A DNA stretch of 64,000 bases from Scleromatobacter sp038243995 (GCA_038243995.1 JBBRTV010000021.1:1-64000); one strand, 5' to 3'; shown: positions 1 to 8,275, counted from the first letter of the stretch. A program made the numbers and translations. The notes: a model not told the origin generated them from the letters alone.

Positions 1-1
1 C

Positions 2-145
2 GACTTCTGGAAGCGTCCCGAGTTGCGCCTGTACGTCACCTACGCCGACTTCAACAAGGCGGCGGCAACCGATGTCAGCAACGGCCTGCCGGTCAACAAG
101 ACCTCCGGCACCTCCTACGGCGCGCAAGTCGAGATCTGGTTTTGA
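2..145 (+). CDS. Maltoporin-like outer-membrane porin, C-terminal end only
   Basis: The window opens inside this gene; 47 codons remain before the TGA. The peptide carries FWKRPELRLYVTYADFNKA and ends GTSYGAQVEIWF. The RPELR segment followed by a GxQxExW-F end is how LamB-type sugar porins close their last beta strands, and a terminal Phe is the usual outer-membrane assembly signal. It lies directly upstream of galactonate catabolic genes on the same strand, so it probably takes up the sugar or sugar acid they degrade. That substrate link is inferred from position only. The N-terminal part and signal peptide are outside the window. Confidence 0.75.
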   Translation, partial: DFWKRPELRLYVTYADFNKAAATDVSNGLPVNKTSGTSYGAQVEIWF

Positions 146-202
146 CGATGCGGGGCCGGACCCGTCTTTCGCAGGACGGTTTCCGGCCCGATCCAAGACA
201 TC

Positions 203-1144
203 ATGACCCCAGCACTGGTCGGCATCGATTGGGGCACGACGAACCGTCGTGCCGCACTGATCTCCACGGACGGCGAGCTGATGGCCGAGCACGTGGACGA
301 CGAAGGCGCGCTCGCCTGCGCGGGCCGCTTTCGTGCATCGCTCGAGGCCTTGCTGTCCGCCTGGCCGCACGTCGCCCCCGACGTGCCGGTCGTGATGGCC
401 GGCATGGTCGGCTCCGCGGCAGGATGGCAGCCGGTGCCCTACCTGGAAGGCGATGCGCCGCTGTCGGCGCTTGGACGACACCTGATGCCGGTGATGGATG
501 CGCCGGGCGGCCGGCGTTGGGCGATCGTGCCCGGCTACTGCCTGCGCGGCGACGCCGGCACCGTCGACGTGATGCGCGGCGAGGAAACGCAGCTGTTCGG
601 CGCCATGCGCCAGCTCGGCGCCGACGTCGCGGACGGCTGCTACGTGCTGCCCGGAACGCATTGCAAATGGGTGCGGCTGGCGCAGGGGCGCATCGTCGAA
701 TTGCGTACCTACATGACGGGCGAGCTGTTCGCCCTGCTGCGCCGGCACGGCACGCTCGCGCGTGCGATGCAGACCCCGAAGGCGCACGCGGATCCGGGCA
801 TCGCGGGCGACGACCCCGCGTTCCTGCGCGGCGTGGAGGATGCCGCCGCAGGCCCGACGCTCAGCCACGCGCTCTTCGGTGCGCGCGCACGCGTCGTGAC
901 GGGCGCGCTGCTGCCCGCCGAAGCGGCCAGCTATGTCAGTGGCCTGCTGATCGGCGCGGAGTGGGCGGACGCGCAGCGCCTGGCCTCGCGCGACGAGCCC
1001 GTGCGGGTGATCGGCGAGCCCGCGCTCGCCGTCCTGCACGCGGCGTGTGCGGCGCGGCACGGGCGCCGCATCGAGGCGCTCGACGCGCGCCAGATCCAGC
1101 TCGCCGCCTGGCGCGCGCTGGCATTGAATGGAGATTCGAGATGA
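203..1144 (+). CDS. dgoK: 2-dehydro-3-deoxygalactonokinase
   Basis: Phosphorylates 2-keto-3-deoxygalactonate with ATP, the second step of the De Ley-Doudoroff route from D-galactonate to pyruvate and glyceraldehyde 3-phosphate. The 313-residue length fits DgoK. The start GIDWGTTNRR is the phosphate-binding loop of this sugar-kinase family, followed by VVMAGMVGS and PGTHCKWV, both characteristic of DgoK. The stop overlaps the dgoA start as ATGA, which indicates translational coupling. Cytoplasmic. No dgo repressor, galactonate dehydratase or dehydrogenase is visible; they may lie upstream of the window. Confidence 0.93.
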   Translation: MTPALVGIDWGTTNRRAALISTDGELMAEHVDDEGALACAGRFRASLEALLSAWPHVAPDVPVVMAGMVGSAAGWQPVPYLEGDAPLSALGRHLMPVMDAPGGRRWAIVPGYCLRGDAGTVDVMRGEETQLFGAMRQLGADVADGCYVLPGTHCKWVRLAQGRIVELRTYMTGELFALLRRHGTLARAMQTPKAHADPGIAGDDPAFLRGVEDAAAGPTLSHALFGARARVVTGALLPAEAASYVSGLLIGAEWADAQRLASRDEPVRVIGEPALAVLHAACAARHGRRIEALDARQIQLAAWRALALNGDSR

Positions 1145-1803
1145 GTGAAGCTGCCCGCGCGGCGTCTGCGACGGTTGGCGGCCCCGCCGCCTGGCCCCCC
1201 GATCCGCCCCTGGTCGCGATCCTGCGCGGCCTGCAGCCCGAGCGCGCCGCCGAGGTGGGGCGCGTCCTGTTCGACGCCGGCTTGCGTGCGCTCGAAGTCC
1301 CGCTGAACCGGCCCGGCGCCCTGCGCGCCATCGCGGCGCTGGTGCGGATGGCCCCCGCCGACGCCTGGGTGGGCGCCGGGACGGTGCTCGATGTCGCCCA
1401 GGTCGATGCGGTCGGCGACACCGGCGCGACGCTCATCGTCTCGCCGCATTTCGACGTCGCGGTGGTGCGCCGCGCGCGCGAGCGCGGTATGCGCGTCGTG
1501 CCTGGCGTCTTCACGGCCTCCGAGGCCTTCGCAGCCGCCAGGGCCGGGGCCGACGCCCTGAAGATCTTCCCGGCCGAGGCGATGACGCATGCCGGTCTCC
1601 TGGGCCTGACGACCGTGCTTCCGACCGACCTGCCGTTGTGGCCGGTCGGCGGCGTCACGCCCGCGAACGTCGGGGCATGGCGGCGCCACGGCGCGACCGG
1701 CTTCGGCCTGGGCGGTGGATTGTTCAAGCCCGAGTTCCCCACCGGCGAGATCGCCACGCGCGCGCGCGAGTACGTCGCCGCCTGGGCGGCCAGCCAGGCC
1801 TGA
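1141..1803 (+). CDS. dgoA: 2-dehydro-3-deoxy-6-phosphogalactonate aldolase
   Basis: Cleaves KDPGal to pyruvate and D-glyceraldehyde 3-phosphate, completing the pathway begun by the upstream kinase. The 220 residues cover one KDPG/KDPGal-aldolase (class I, TIM-barrel) domain. Key segments are VAILRGLQPERA, LEVPLNRPGAL (with the conserved Glu), VGAGTVLD, VSPHFD and DALKIFPAE, whose Lys is the Schiff-base residue, then WPVGGVTPANV. The ATG at 1141 overlaps the dgoK stop and gives the family length. A longer reading of the same frame runs upstream through dgoK but is only a shadow. Confidence 0.93.
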   Translation: MSEAARAASATVGGPAAWPPDPPLVAILRGLQPERAAEVGRVLFDAGLRALEVPLNRPGALRAIAALVRMAPADAWVGAGTVLDVAQVDAVGDTGATLIVSPHFDVAVVRRARERGMRVVPGVFTASEAFAAARAGADALKIFPAEAMTHAGLLGLTTVLPTDLPLWPVGGVTPANVGAWRRHGATGFGLGGGLFKPEFPTGEIATRAREYVAAWAASQA

Positions 1804-2175
1804 ACCGTTCTCGCGCCTGCGCGCGCGATCGCCTCCTTGTCCCGCACGACGCCCGAAAGAGGCCGCGCCGACCCGCAAGCAGTTGCAACATCGGTATCGC
1901 CGGCTCGCGTGCGCGCCGGGTGCGCCTGGCCGTCCCGGTTGTCCCGTACAAACCCCGGTGCGATGGTGCACGGCTCGCCTTGCCGGCTGGCGCCGTTTCG
2001 GCCTGCCGCACGGTGTTGTCCGCTACGGCCGGTAACCCCGGCACGCACGCTGACGCACTTCCTCCCGCCTTTCTCGGGTGAAATGCCGCGCTCGCTCGAT
2101 ACATCACCCGGTATCGAGGTCGCGATCTCCTCCACGGACGCACGAGCCTGCCGGGTGGGTCAAAGGTCGAGAGTC
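1804..2175. other. 372-bp intergenic region without a gene
   Basis: No convincing gene lies between dgoA and the next gene. Open frames cross it but show no domain-like sequence. The only structure I see is the inverted repeat at 2095-2118, listed separately. No clear T-tract terminator follows dgoA. Confidence 0.6.
2095..2118. promoter_or_regulatory. Perfect 8-bp inverted repeat, candidate operator
   Basis: CTCGATAC, 8-nt spacer, GTATCGAG. The dyad ends 57 bp before the start of the uncharacterised gene at 2176, a typical place for a repressor or activator site. No T-tract follows it, so a terminator is less likely. The cognate regulator is unknown. Confidence 0.35.
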
Positions 2176-2598
2176 ATGAAATTCAAGTTGATGGTCATCG
2201 ACGGTGGCGGCGAGTGCGCCCGCGCGCTGGAGTCGTTCGAGCGGCACGTCGCGAGCGTGCTCGATCCGTTCGACTTCGGCAGGTCGGTGCACGGCTTCGA
2301 GCTGTGCCTGGAGCTGTCGCATCGCCTGTCGCGCGTCGACTGGTACGCGGCATTGCGGCGCCACGCGGCGTATCGCGGTCGCGACCGCTGCCTGCTGTCC
2401 GTGGCCGTGCTCGACGCCGGCATGCGCGAGACGCACCTGCACGAAGCGCTCGCGGACGCCCTCGTCGACGCGGCGCATCTCGCCGAGCAGGCCGTGCGCC
2501 GCCTCCCCAGGGACTTCCCCGCCAGGCGCTTCGGGCGCTGCGTGCGCGACGCGGCGCGGGCCTGGCCGGAGAGCGTCCGCCTCGCCCGCTCGGAGTGA
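2176..2598 (+). CDS. Uncharacterised 140-residue protein
   Basis: I do not recognise this protein. It begins MKFKLMVIDGGGECARALE and is rich in Arg, Ala, Leu and acidic residues. It has no signal peptide or membrane segment and reads as an all-helical soluble protein. The start at 2176 is the ATG after a stretch of unstructured frame; the frame remains open far upstream, but that part has the Arg/Pro-rich character of non-coding high-GC DNA. It converges with rlhA, whose stop lies 29 bp beyond, and an inverted repeat sits 57 bp upstream. Codon bias suggests a real gene. Confidence 0.6.
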   Translation: MKFKLMVIDGGGECARALESFERHVASVLDPFDFGRSVHGFELCLELSHRLSRVDWYAALRRHAAYRGRDRCLLSVAVLDAGMRETHLHEALADALVDAAHLAEQAVRRLPRDFPARRFGRCVRDAARAWPESVRLARSE

Positions 2599-2627
2599 GT
2601 GGCGTGCAGCCGATGCCGGCGCGCCCG

Positions 2628-4631
2628 TCAGTGCCCGGCGCGCTGCGGCGCGGGCCGCGTGCGGAAGAAGGTCATCGGCACGGCCATCGCCTCGTTGATG
2701 ACCTGCTTCTTGATCTTGCCCACGACGTGCATCTCGCACGGCTTGCAGTCGAAGCGCAGTGTCAGCTTCTCGCTGCCGTTGTGCAGCGTCAGCGGCTCGG
2801 CGCGCACCGTGCCCTGGACACCGGTGACGCCCTTGGCCTGCTTCGGGCACAGCGACATCGACCAGCGCACACAGTGCTTGGTGATCATCAGGCTGACCTC
2901 GCCTTGCTCCTCGTGGCTTTCGTAGGCCGCTTCGATCACTTTCACGCCGTGCTTCGCATAGAAATCGTGCGCCGGCTGGTTGAAGACGTTGGCCAGGTAG
3001 CTCAGCGCGTCGTCCGGGTAGATCGCCGGCGGAGACACCGGTGCGGCGCGGGCAGGGCGCTCGCGCGTGTCCAGCCTGGCCTGCTCCAGGCGCTCGAGCG
3101 CCTCGCGACGCAGCGCGTTCAGGCGGCTCGCGGGCACGAACCACGGCTGCGCGGTCGCGATGACCAGCTCGCGCAGCGTGAAGATCGTGCCGCCCACCTT
3201 GGCCAGGTGTTCGCGCAGCGTCGCCAGGCCGCGCTCGGCGTCGCGCGCCGGCTCCAGCGCCAGCGCCGCTTCGGCGAAGGCGGTGACGCCGCGCTCGTCG
3301 GTGACATCCAGGCGCAGGCCGCCGGCGCTGTCTTTCAGCGTCATCCATACGCCGATCAGCCGCTCCGCCGACTTGCGCTCGAGCTGTCGATCCCAAGAGG
3401 TGTCGCGGTTGCGATGCAGCGCCGGCAGCGAGCGCAGGTCTTTCAGGTCCGACATCGGCTGGTTCGGCTCGATGCCCCAGCGGTTGGCCTTGCTGGCCAG
3501 GCGCGTGACGACATTGGCCTGCAGCCCCACCAACTCTTTTTGCAGGTCGAGGTAGGTCAGGCCGTCGCCGTTGTGCAGCTCGGCGTCGGCCGCGTCCAGC
3601 TCGGCCTCGAAGTGGTCGGCCGCCACCCGGGTCACGTGGCCGACGACCAGGCCCGCGTGCTTGGGCGTGTCGAACGCCCCGATGTCCATCTGGCGGCCGT
3701 TGACGAAGTAGTCGGTCGACTCGCGGTTGAAGTTGCGGTCGGGGTCGGGCGTGAAATTGAACGTCGCCTTGCCGGCCGACGCGGCTTGCAGCTCCGGCCG
3801 GCGCTCCAGCATGTCGTCGAGCTGCCGCCGATAGTGGGCGGTGATGTTCTTCACGTAGCCCATGTCCTTGTAGCGGCCCTCGATCTTGAAGCTGCGGATG
3901 CCGGCGTCGACCAGCGTGTCGAGGTTGGCCGACTGGTTGTTGTCCTTCATCGACAGCACGTGGCTGGCATGCGCGACCACGCCGCCCTTGGCGTCGGTGA
4001 CGGTGTAGGGCAGGCGGCAGGGCTGCGAGCAGTCGCCGCGGTTGGCGCTGCGGCCGGTGTGGGCGTGGCTCAGGTAGCACTGGCCGCTGTAGGCCACGCA
4101 CAGGGCGCCGTGGATGAAGAACTCGAGCGTGGCACGCGGGGCGACGGCGGCGATGGCGCGGATCTGGTGCAGGTCGAGCTCGCGTGCGAGCACCATCTGC
4201 GAGAAGCCGACGTCCTGCAGGAACTTCGCTTTCTCGGGCGTGCGGATGTCGGTCTGCGTGCTGGCATGAAGCTGGATCGGCGGCAGGTCGAGCTCGAGCA
4301 GGCCCATGTCCTGCACGATGAGCGCGTCGGCGCCGGCCTCGTGCACCTGCCATGCCATCTTGCGGGCGTCTTCCAGCTCGTCGTCGCGCAGGATCGTGTT
4401 CAGCGTGATGAACACCTTCGCGCCGTAGCGGTGCGCATGGCGCGTGAGGCGTTCGATGTCGCCGATGTCGTTGCCCGCCGAGGCGCGGGCGCCGAACGCG
4501 GGCCCGCCGATGTAGATCGCGTCGGCGCCATGGTTCACGGCCTCGATGCCGATCTCGGCGTTCTTCGCCGGGGCGAGCAGCTCGATGTCGGCGGTGGCGG
4601 TGCGGACGGGGTGGGCGGCGGACGGGTTCAT
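2628..4631 (-). CDS. rlhA: U32-family 23S rRNA C2501 hydroxylase
   Basis: U32 'peptidase' family proteins are RNA hydroxylases rather than proteases. The 667-residue length and C-terminal half match RlhA (YdcP), which hydroxylates C2501 of 23S rRNA, rather than the shorter tRNA enzyme TrhP. The N-terminal barrel starts DIELLAPAKNAEIGIEA. The cysteine cluster FIHGALCVAYSGQCYLS, followed by NRGDCSQPCRLPY, is the family signature thought to hold an Fe-S cluster. The middle part has STDYFVNGRQMDIG and HNGDGLTYLDL of the RlhA extension. I chose the ATG at 4631 because homology begins soon after; upstream frame is low complexity. Divergent from the gene at 4937. Confidence 0.85.
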   Translation of the reverse strand: MNPSAAHPVRTATADIELLAPAKNAEIGIEAVNHGADAIYIGGPAFGARASAGNDIGDIERLTRHAHRYGAKVFITLNTILRDDELEDARKMAWQVHEAGADALIVQDMGLLELDLPPIQLHASTQTDIRTPEKAKFLQDVGFSQMVLARELDLHQIRAIAAVAPRATLEFFIHGALCVAYSGQCYLSHAHTGRSANRGDCSQPCRLPYTVTDAKGGVVAHASHVLSMKDNNQSANLDTLVDAGIRSFKIEGRYKDMGYVKNITAHYRRQLDDMLERRPELQAASAGKATFNFTPDPDRNFNRESTDYFVNGRQMDIGAFDTPKHAGLVVGHVTRVAADHFEAELDAADAELHNGDGLTYLDLQKELVGLQANVVTRLASKANRWGIEPNQPMSDLKDLRSLPALHRNRDTSWDRQLERKSAERLIGVWMTLKDSAGGLRLDVTDERGVTAFAEAALALEPARDAERGLATLREHLAKVGGTIFTLRELVIATAQPWFVPASRLNALRREALERLEQARLDTRERPARAAPVSPPAIYPDDALSYLANVFNQPAHDFYAKHGVKVIEAAYESHEEQGEVSLMITKHCVRWSMSLCPKQAKGVTGVQGTVRAEPLTLHNGSEKLTLRFDCKPCEMHVVGKIKKQVINEAMAVPMTFFRTRPAPQRAGH

Positions 4632-4936
4632 GGCGGGCTCGTTTGAAGCAGCGACGGCGGACACGGGACGAACGGCTTGTGGCGGTGCGCGGCGGTCTCG
4701 GGTCGCGGTGAGGACAGGCGGCGCGGGTGGCGACGACAGGCCGGAGGGACGTCGTGCCGCGTTCGTGGGACGCCCGGGTGGCGTGGGCCACGTTGCCAGG
4801 GCAGCTGGCGCGCGACCGTGGGGCGTCCTGATTTGGCGCCATGCGATGGCATGACGCCGCGCAAAGTAGGGAATTATCGCAGGCGAGGGCGGATCGTGCA
4901 TACGGAAAGTTCACCCCGGGCCTAGACTTCGCGCCC
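4632..4936. other. 305-bp divergent intergenic region
   Basis: Separates rlhA (minus) from the membrane-protein gene (plus), so it should hold both promoters. I see no strong -35/-10 pair, hairpin or repeat. A short segment at 4892-4918 recurs in pieces upstream of the rsbT remnant near 24618-24659; see findings. Confidence 0.5.
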
Positions 4937-5629
4937 GTGCAGAACCCTCTCGTCCTCCGCATCCGCGCCGCCGCACGCCAGAACCTCTTGCCCGGGCTGA
5001 TGCTGCAGGCCCTTGCGCTGGCGCTGCTGTCGAGCTACTACGGATGGCCGGCGGCGCGCGGCGTGCTCGAGCGGCTGATGGCGCTCAAGCTGGCCTGGGG
5101 TATCGGATATTCCTTCCTGGCAGGAGCGCTGTTCGCCGGCCTGCTGCCCCGGCTGGTGATGCGCTGGACGGGCGCCTGGCGCGGGCCCGTCGCGTCCGAA
5201 CTGGCGTTCGCGGTGCTGTTCTGGGGCTATCGCAGCGTCGAGGTCGACATCTTCTACCGCCTGCAGGCGCACTGGTTCGGTGGCACGGCCGCCTGGCGTG
5301 TCGTACTGGCGAAGGCGCTCGTCGACCAGTTGCTCTACAGCCCGCTGTGGGCGGTTCCCACGATCGCTGCGGCGGCCGTCTGGAAAGATGCCGGCTATTC
5401 CTGGCGCGGCATGCGCGCGCACGTCGATCGCGAGTTCTTCGCCCTGCGGCTGCCGTCGGCGATCATCGGCAACGCGCTGGTGTGGCTGCCGACCGTGGTC
5501 GCGATCTACGTGCTGCCGTCGGCGCTGCAACTGCCGGTGTCCAACCTCGTGGCCAGCTTCTGGGTGCTGCTGATGATCGTCCTGCTGCGCAACGACGGGT
5601 CGCGGCACGCCCGTCAAGACACCATGTAG
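4937..5629 (+). CDS. Polytopic membrane protein, possibly Mpv17/PMP22-like
   Basis: A 230-residue integral membrane protein with about five or six hydrophobic helices and no catalytic motif. The C-terminal half has the spacing of the eukaryotic Mpv17/PMP22 family: KALVDQLLYSPLW (Asp-Gln, then Pro), then ALVWLPTVVAIYVLPSALQLP, then a Trp ten residues later in FWVLL. In Mpv17 proteins the matching pattern is a DQ-P helix, W-P, F/Y-x-P and W. I infer a distant relation by pattern only. The GTG at 4937 is preferred because the longer ATG frame adds hydrophilic, unlike sequence. Its last 16 bp overlap the convergent thioesterase gene. Confidence 0.65.
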   Translation: MQNPLVLRIRAAARQNLLPGLMLQALALALLSSYYGWPAARGVLERLMALKLAWGIGYSFLAGALFAGLLPRLVMRWTGAWRGPVASELAFAVLFWGYRSVEVDIFYRLQAHWFGGTAAWRVVLAKALVDQLLYSPLWAVPTIAAAAVWKDAGYSWRGMRAHVDREFFALRLPSAIIGNALVWLPTVVAIYVLPSALQLPVSNLVASFWVLLMIVLLRNDGSRHARQDTM

Positions 5630-6147
5630 GCCGCGGCGCCGGTCGCGATCAGCAGCCCCTCGTCGTTGACCAGGCGCATCTGCGTCGAGCCCACGCGCCC
5701 GCCCAGCCGCGTCACCTCGGCGCTGGCGAGGAACTGCCGGCCGACGCCCTGGCGCAGGAAGTCCACGCGCAGGTCTATCGTGCCCATGCGGGCGAAGCGG
5801 TGCAGCACCTGGTCGGCGGTGTCCGTCGGGTGCTTCTCGGCGATCGCCGCCATGAGCGCCAGGCTGCCGGCCGCATCCAGCGCGGCGCTGATCACGCCGC
5901 CGTGCAGGCGGCCGTAGAGGAAGTGACCGACAAGCTCCGGTCGCATGTCGAAGCGCAGCGCCGGCGCGGGCAGCGCGAGCGTCTGCACGTGCAGGCCCAG
6001 TACCTGGTTGAAGGTGATGCGCCGCTCGAACATGTCGGTCAGGATGGTTTCGAACCGGGCCTGTTCCGCGGACGAGCGCAGGGCAGGGGACGGCTCGACG
6101 GGCGCGGCATCGGGGGGCGTGTCGGCGGACGGGAGGCGGTTCGGCAT
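5614..6147 (-). CDS. Hotdog-fold acyl-CoA thioesterase, PaaI/YigI type
   Basis: 177 residues with a single hotdog domain from about residue 35 to the end. The motif HFLYGRLHGGVISAALDAAG is the central-helix signature of PaaI/YigI-like thioesterases; YigI members hydrolyse medium- to long-chain acyl-CoA. Before it lies ITFNQVLGLHVQTL, after it MGTIDLRVDFLR. The start at 6147 removes an upstream run that would overlap the divergent gene's promoter; an ATG at 6207 is possible. The substrate is not shown by the sequence. Converges with the membrane-protein gene at 4937, ends overlapping by 16 bp. Confidence 0.8.
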   Translation of the reverse strand: MPNRLPSADTPPDAAPVEPSPALRSSAEQARFETILTDMFERRITFNQVLGLHVQTLALPAPALRFDMRPELVGHFLYGRLHGGVISAALDAAGSLALMAAIAEKHPTDTADQVLHRFARMGTIDLRVDFLRQGVGRQFLASAEVTRLGGRVGSTQMRLVNDEGLLIATGAAAYMVS

Positions 6148-6224
6148 GCGCGTGATGGTAGCGAGGCAGGGCAAATCGCGCTGCCTCCAGGGCGACGCCG
6201 CAGGCATGAGGTATCGTCGCCGCC

Positions 6225-7034
6225 GTGAACGCCAGCCCGCCTCCCGCCTCTCCCGCCGCCCCTCCTTTGGCCGCCGCGCCGCCGCGCCGGCGTCACGACC
6301 GGCTCGATGCCTGGCGCGGCCTGGCGATCGTCTGGATGGCGAGCTTCCACTTCTCGTTCGACCTCAACATGTACGGGTTCCTGCACCCGGTGCAGAACTT
6401 CTTCGGCGACCATTTCTGGACGACGCAACGCTTCTTCATCGTCTCGATGTTCCTGCTCGGGGCCGGCGCCTCGCAGGCCGCCGCGCTCGACGCCGGGCAG
6501 ACCTGGCCACGATTCTGGCGCCGCTGGGCCCAGGTGGCGGGCTGCGCGGTGCTGGTGTCGATCGGCACGATGCTGATGTTCCCGAGGAGCTGGATCAGCT
6601 TCGGCGTGCTGCACGGCATGGCCGCGATGCTGATCTTCCTGCGGGCGCTCGGCGCGCGGCTGCCGCCCGCGCGTCTCGCGCGCGCGCCGCTCGCGTTCGC
6701 GGGGGTGGCCCTGCTCGGCGGTGTCGCCTGGACGCTGCCCAAGCTCGTGCAGCACCCGTTCTTCGACGCCCGGCTCACTAACTGGGTCGGCCTCGTCACG
6801 CACCTGCCGGTGACCGAGGACTTCGTGCCGGTGCTGCCCTGGCTGGGCATGATGCTGGCCGGCTACCTGATCGGCAGCCTGTTGCTGGTGCACGGCCGGT
6901 CGTTCATGGCGGGGCCGGTGCCCGCGGTCGTGCGGCCACTCGCCGTCCTGGGGCGGTGGTCCCTCAGTTTCTACATGCTGCACCAGCCGATCCTGATAGG
7001 CTCGCTGATTACCTACAAGTGGTTGACACAATGA
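6225..7034 (+). CDS. DUF1624 membrane protein, HGSNAT-like acyltransferase domain
   Basis: A 269-residue inner-membrane protein. RRRHDRLDAWRGLAIVWMA near residue 21, then FHFSFDLNMYG, is the family start: R-x-D-x-x-R-G followed by an H-F-x-D helix. It belongs to the DUF1624/heparan-alpha-glucosaminide N-acetyltransferase-like group, whose His-containing helix is thought to move an acetyl group across the membrane. About seven or eight membrane helices follow. The acceptor is unknown. The gene starts with GTG at 6225 and its TGA overlaps the ATG of rlmB, suggesting coupled translation. Divergent from the thioesterase gene. Confidence 0.82.
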   Translation: MNASPPPASPAAPPLAAAPPRRRHDRLDAWRGLAIVWMASFHFSFDLNMYGFLHPVQNFFGDHFWTTQRFFIVSMFLLGAGASQAAALDAGQTWPRFWRRWAQVAGCAVLVSIGTMLMFPRSWISFGVLHGMAAMLIFLRALGARLPPARLARAPLAFAGVALLGGVAWTLPKLVQHPFFDARLTNWVGLVTHLPVTEDFVPVLPWLGMMLAGYLIGSLLLVHGRSFMAGPVPAVVRPLAVLGRWSLSFYMLHQPILIGSLITYKWLTQ

Positions 7035-7777
7035 GCAGTGCGCGCGTTCTCTTCGGTTTTCATGCCATCACGGTGCGCATGAAGACTGCCCCCAAGTCCG
7101 TCATCGAGCTGCATGTCGAATCCAACCGCCGCGATGCGCGGATGCGCGCGTTCGTCGAGCGGGCGCGCGACGCGGGCGTCAAGATCATCGAGACGGACGG
7201 CGACCGGCTCGACAAGCTGGCCGGCACCGCGCGCCACCAGGGCGTCGTCGCCCGGGTCGAGGTGGTGGCGATGCCGCACTCGCTGGACGAAGTCGTCGAG
7301 GGCATCGAAGGGCCGCCGCTGCTGCTCGTGCTCGACGGCGTCACCGATCCGCACAACCTCGGCGCCTGCCTGCGCGTCGCCGACGGCGCCGGCGCCCATG
7401 CCGTCGTGGCCCCGAAGGATCATGCGGTGGGCGTCAACGCGACGGTCGCCAAGGTCGCCAGCGGCGCGGCCGAGACCGTGCCCTACCTCATGGTCACCAA
7501 CCTGGCGCGCACGCTCAACGAGCTCAAGGACTTCGACATCCGGGTCATCGGCACCAGCGACGACGCCGAACTGACGATCTACGATGTCGACTTGACCGGC
7601 CCGGTCGCATTCGTCCTCGGCGCCGAAGGCGACGGGATGCGACAGCTGACGCGCAAGACCTGCGACCAGCTGGTGCGCATTCCCATGGCCGGCGCGGTCG
7701 AGAGCCTGAACGTGTCGGTCGCTGCCGGCGTCTGCCTGTTCGAGGCGATGCGCCAGCGCCGCGGCGCGGCGGTCTGA
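7031..7777 (+). CDS. rlmB: 23S rRNA (guanosine-2'-O)-methyltransferase RlmB
   Basis: SPOUT-class enzyme that methylates G2251 in the P-loop of 23S rRNA using S-adenosylmethionine. The 248 residues comprise an N-terminal substrate-binding domain (1-80, with RVLFGFHAI) and a SpoU trefoil-knot domain. All three SpoU motifs are present: LDGVTDPHNLGACLRVAD, FVLGAEGDGM and IPMAGAVESLNVSVAAG, the last holding the catalytic-site Asn-Ser. The ATG at 7031 overlaps the preceding stop as ATGA. A structured, T-tract-ending element follows at 7802-7890. Confidence 0.95.
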   Translation: MSSARVLFGFHAITVRMKTAPKSVIELHVESNRRDARMRAFVERARDAGVKIIETDGDRLDKLAGTARHQGVVARVEVVAMPHSLDEVVEGIEGPPLLLVLDGVTDPHNLGACLRVADGAGAHAVVAPKDHAVGVNATVAKVASGAAETVPYLMVTNLARTLNELKDFDIRVIGTSDDAELTIYDVDLTGPVAFVLGAEGDGMRQLTRKTCDQLVRIPMAGAVESLNVSVAAGVCLFEAMRQRRGAAV

Positions 7778-7801
7778 TTCGCACGGTCGCCCGGCGGCGA
7801 G

Positions 7802-7890
7802 CGTGCGCGCCGGGCCGCCACCTCGGCCGCCCGCCCGCCGACAGCCGGCCGCCATCCGGGCCGACCCGGCGGGATGAGCGCACGTTTTTT
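7802..7890 (+). terminator. Long structured terminator-like element after rlmB
   Basis: CGTGCGC at 7802-7808 pairs with GCGCACG at 7878-7884, directly followed by six T. Inside, GCCGGG at 7809-7814 pairs with CCCGGC at 7865-7870, leaving a 7-nt bulge on the 3' side. The remaining loop is C-rich. It ends just before the Shine-Dalgarno sequence of the next gene (GGCAGGAG), so it would separate the two transcripts. Confidence 0.5.
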
Positions 7891-7903
7891 GGCAGGAGAC
7901 ATC

Positions 7904-8275
7904 ATGAGCAACACCTTCGTCTGGGTCGACATCCCGGTGGTCGACCTCGATCGCGCGATCACCTTCTATGCCGCCGTCACCGGCCGGCCGGTCGAGAAGA
8001 TGAGCGGCCCGGGGTTCTCGTTCGGCCTGTTCAAGCACGAGGGCGACGAGGTGGGTGGCTGCCTGTTCCTTCCGGAAGGCGACATCAAGCCGTCGATGGA
8101 CGGACCGCTGGTCTACCTCGACGCCACGGGCCGACTGGACGCCGCGATCGACGCGGTCGAGTCGGGCGGCGGCAGGGTCATCCAGGCCAGGCACTCGATC
8201 GGCCCGCACGGTTGGCGCGCCGTCGTCGCCGACACGGAGGGCAACCGCATCGCCTTGCATTCGCAGACCGAATGA
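7904..8275 (+). CDS. VOC-superfamily (glyoxalase-like) protein
   Basis: 123 residues forming one vicinal-oxygen-chelate domain. It starts FVWVDIPVVDLDRAITFYAAV, the typical paired beta-alpha opening, and ends GWRAVVADTEGNRIALHSQ, where D-x-E-G-N-x-I/h is the usual VOC closing motif with the metal-ligand Glu. It resembles the small stand-alone proteins annotated as glyoxalase/bleomycin-resistance-like, whose substrates are mostly unknown. The start at 7904 follows a strong GGCAGGAG site. Stands alone between a terminator and the next gene. Confidence 0.85.
   Translation: MSNTFVWVDIPVVDLDRAITFYAAVTGRPVEKMSGPGFSFGLFKHEGDEVGGCLFLPEGDIKPSMDGPLVYLDATGRLDAAIDAVESGGGRVIQARHSIGPHGWRAVVADTEGNRIALHSQTE

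Noticed and set aside
142..1140. Upstream 333 codons of the dgoA frame
   Set aside because: This part is Arg/Ala-rich shadow of dgoK; the aldolase domain starts at 1141 with a coupled ATGA start.
2104..4962. Very long Arg/Pro-rich open frames antisense or out of frame to real genes (also near 5044, 9900-11957, 22870-24504, 25469-28105, 37907-40528, 46103-47767, 56343-58487)
   Set aside because: High-GC DNA keeps shadow frames open. These translations are repetitive in R, A, P, H and Q, match no domain, and each overlaps a recognised gene.
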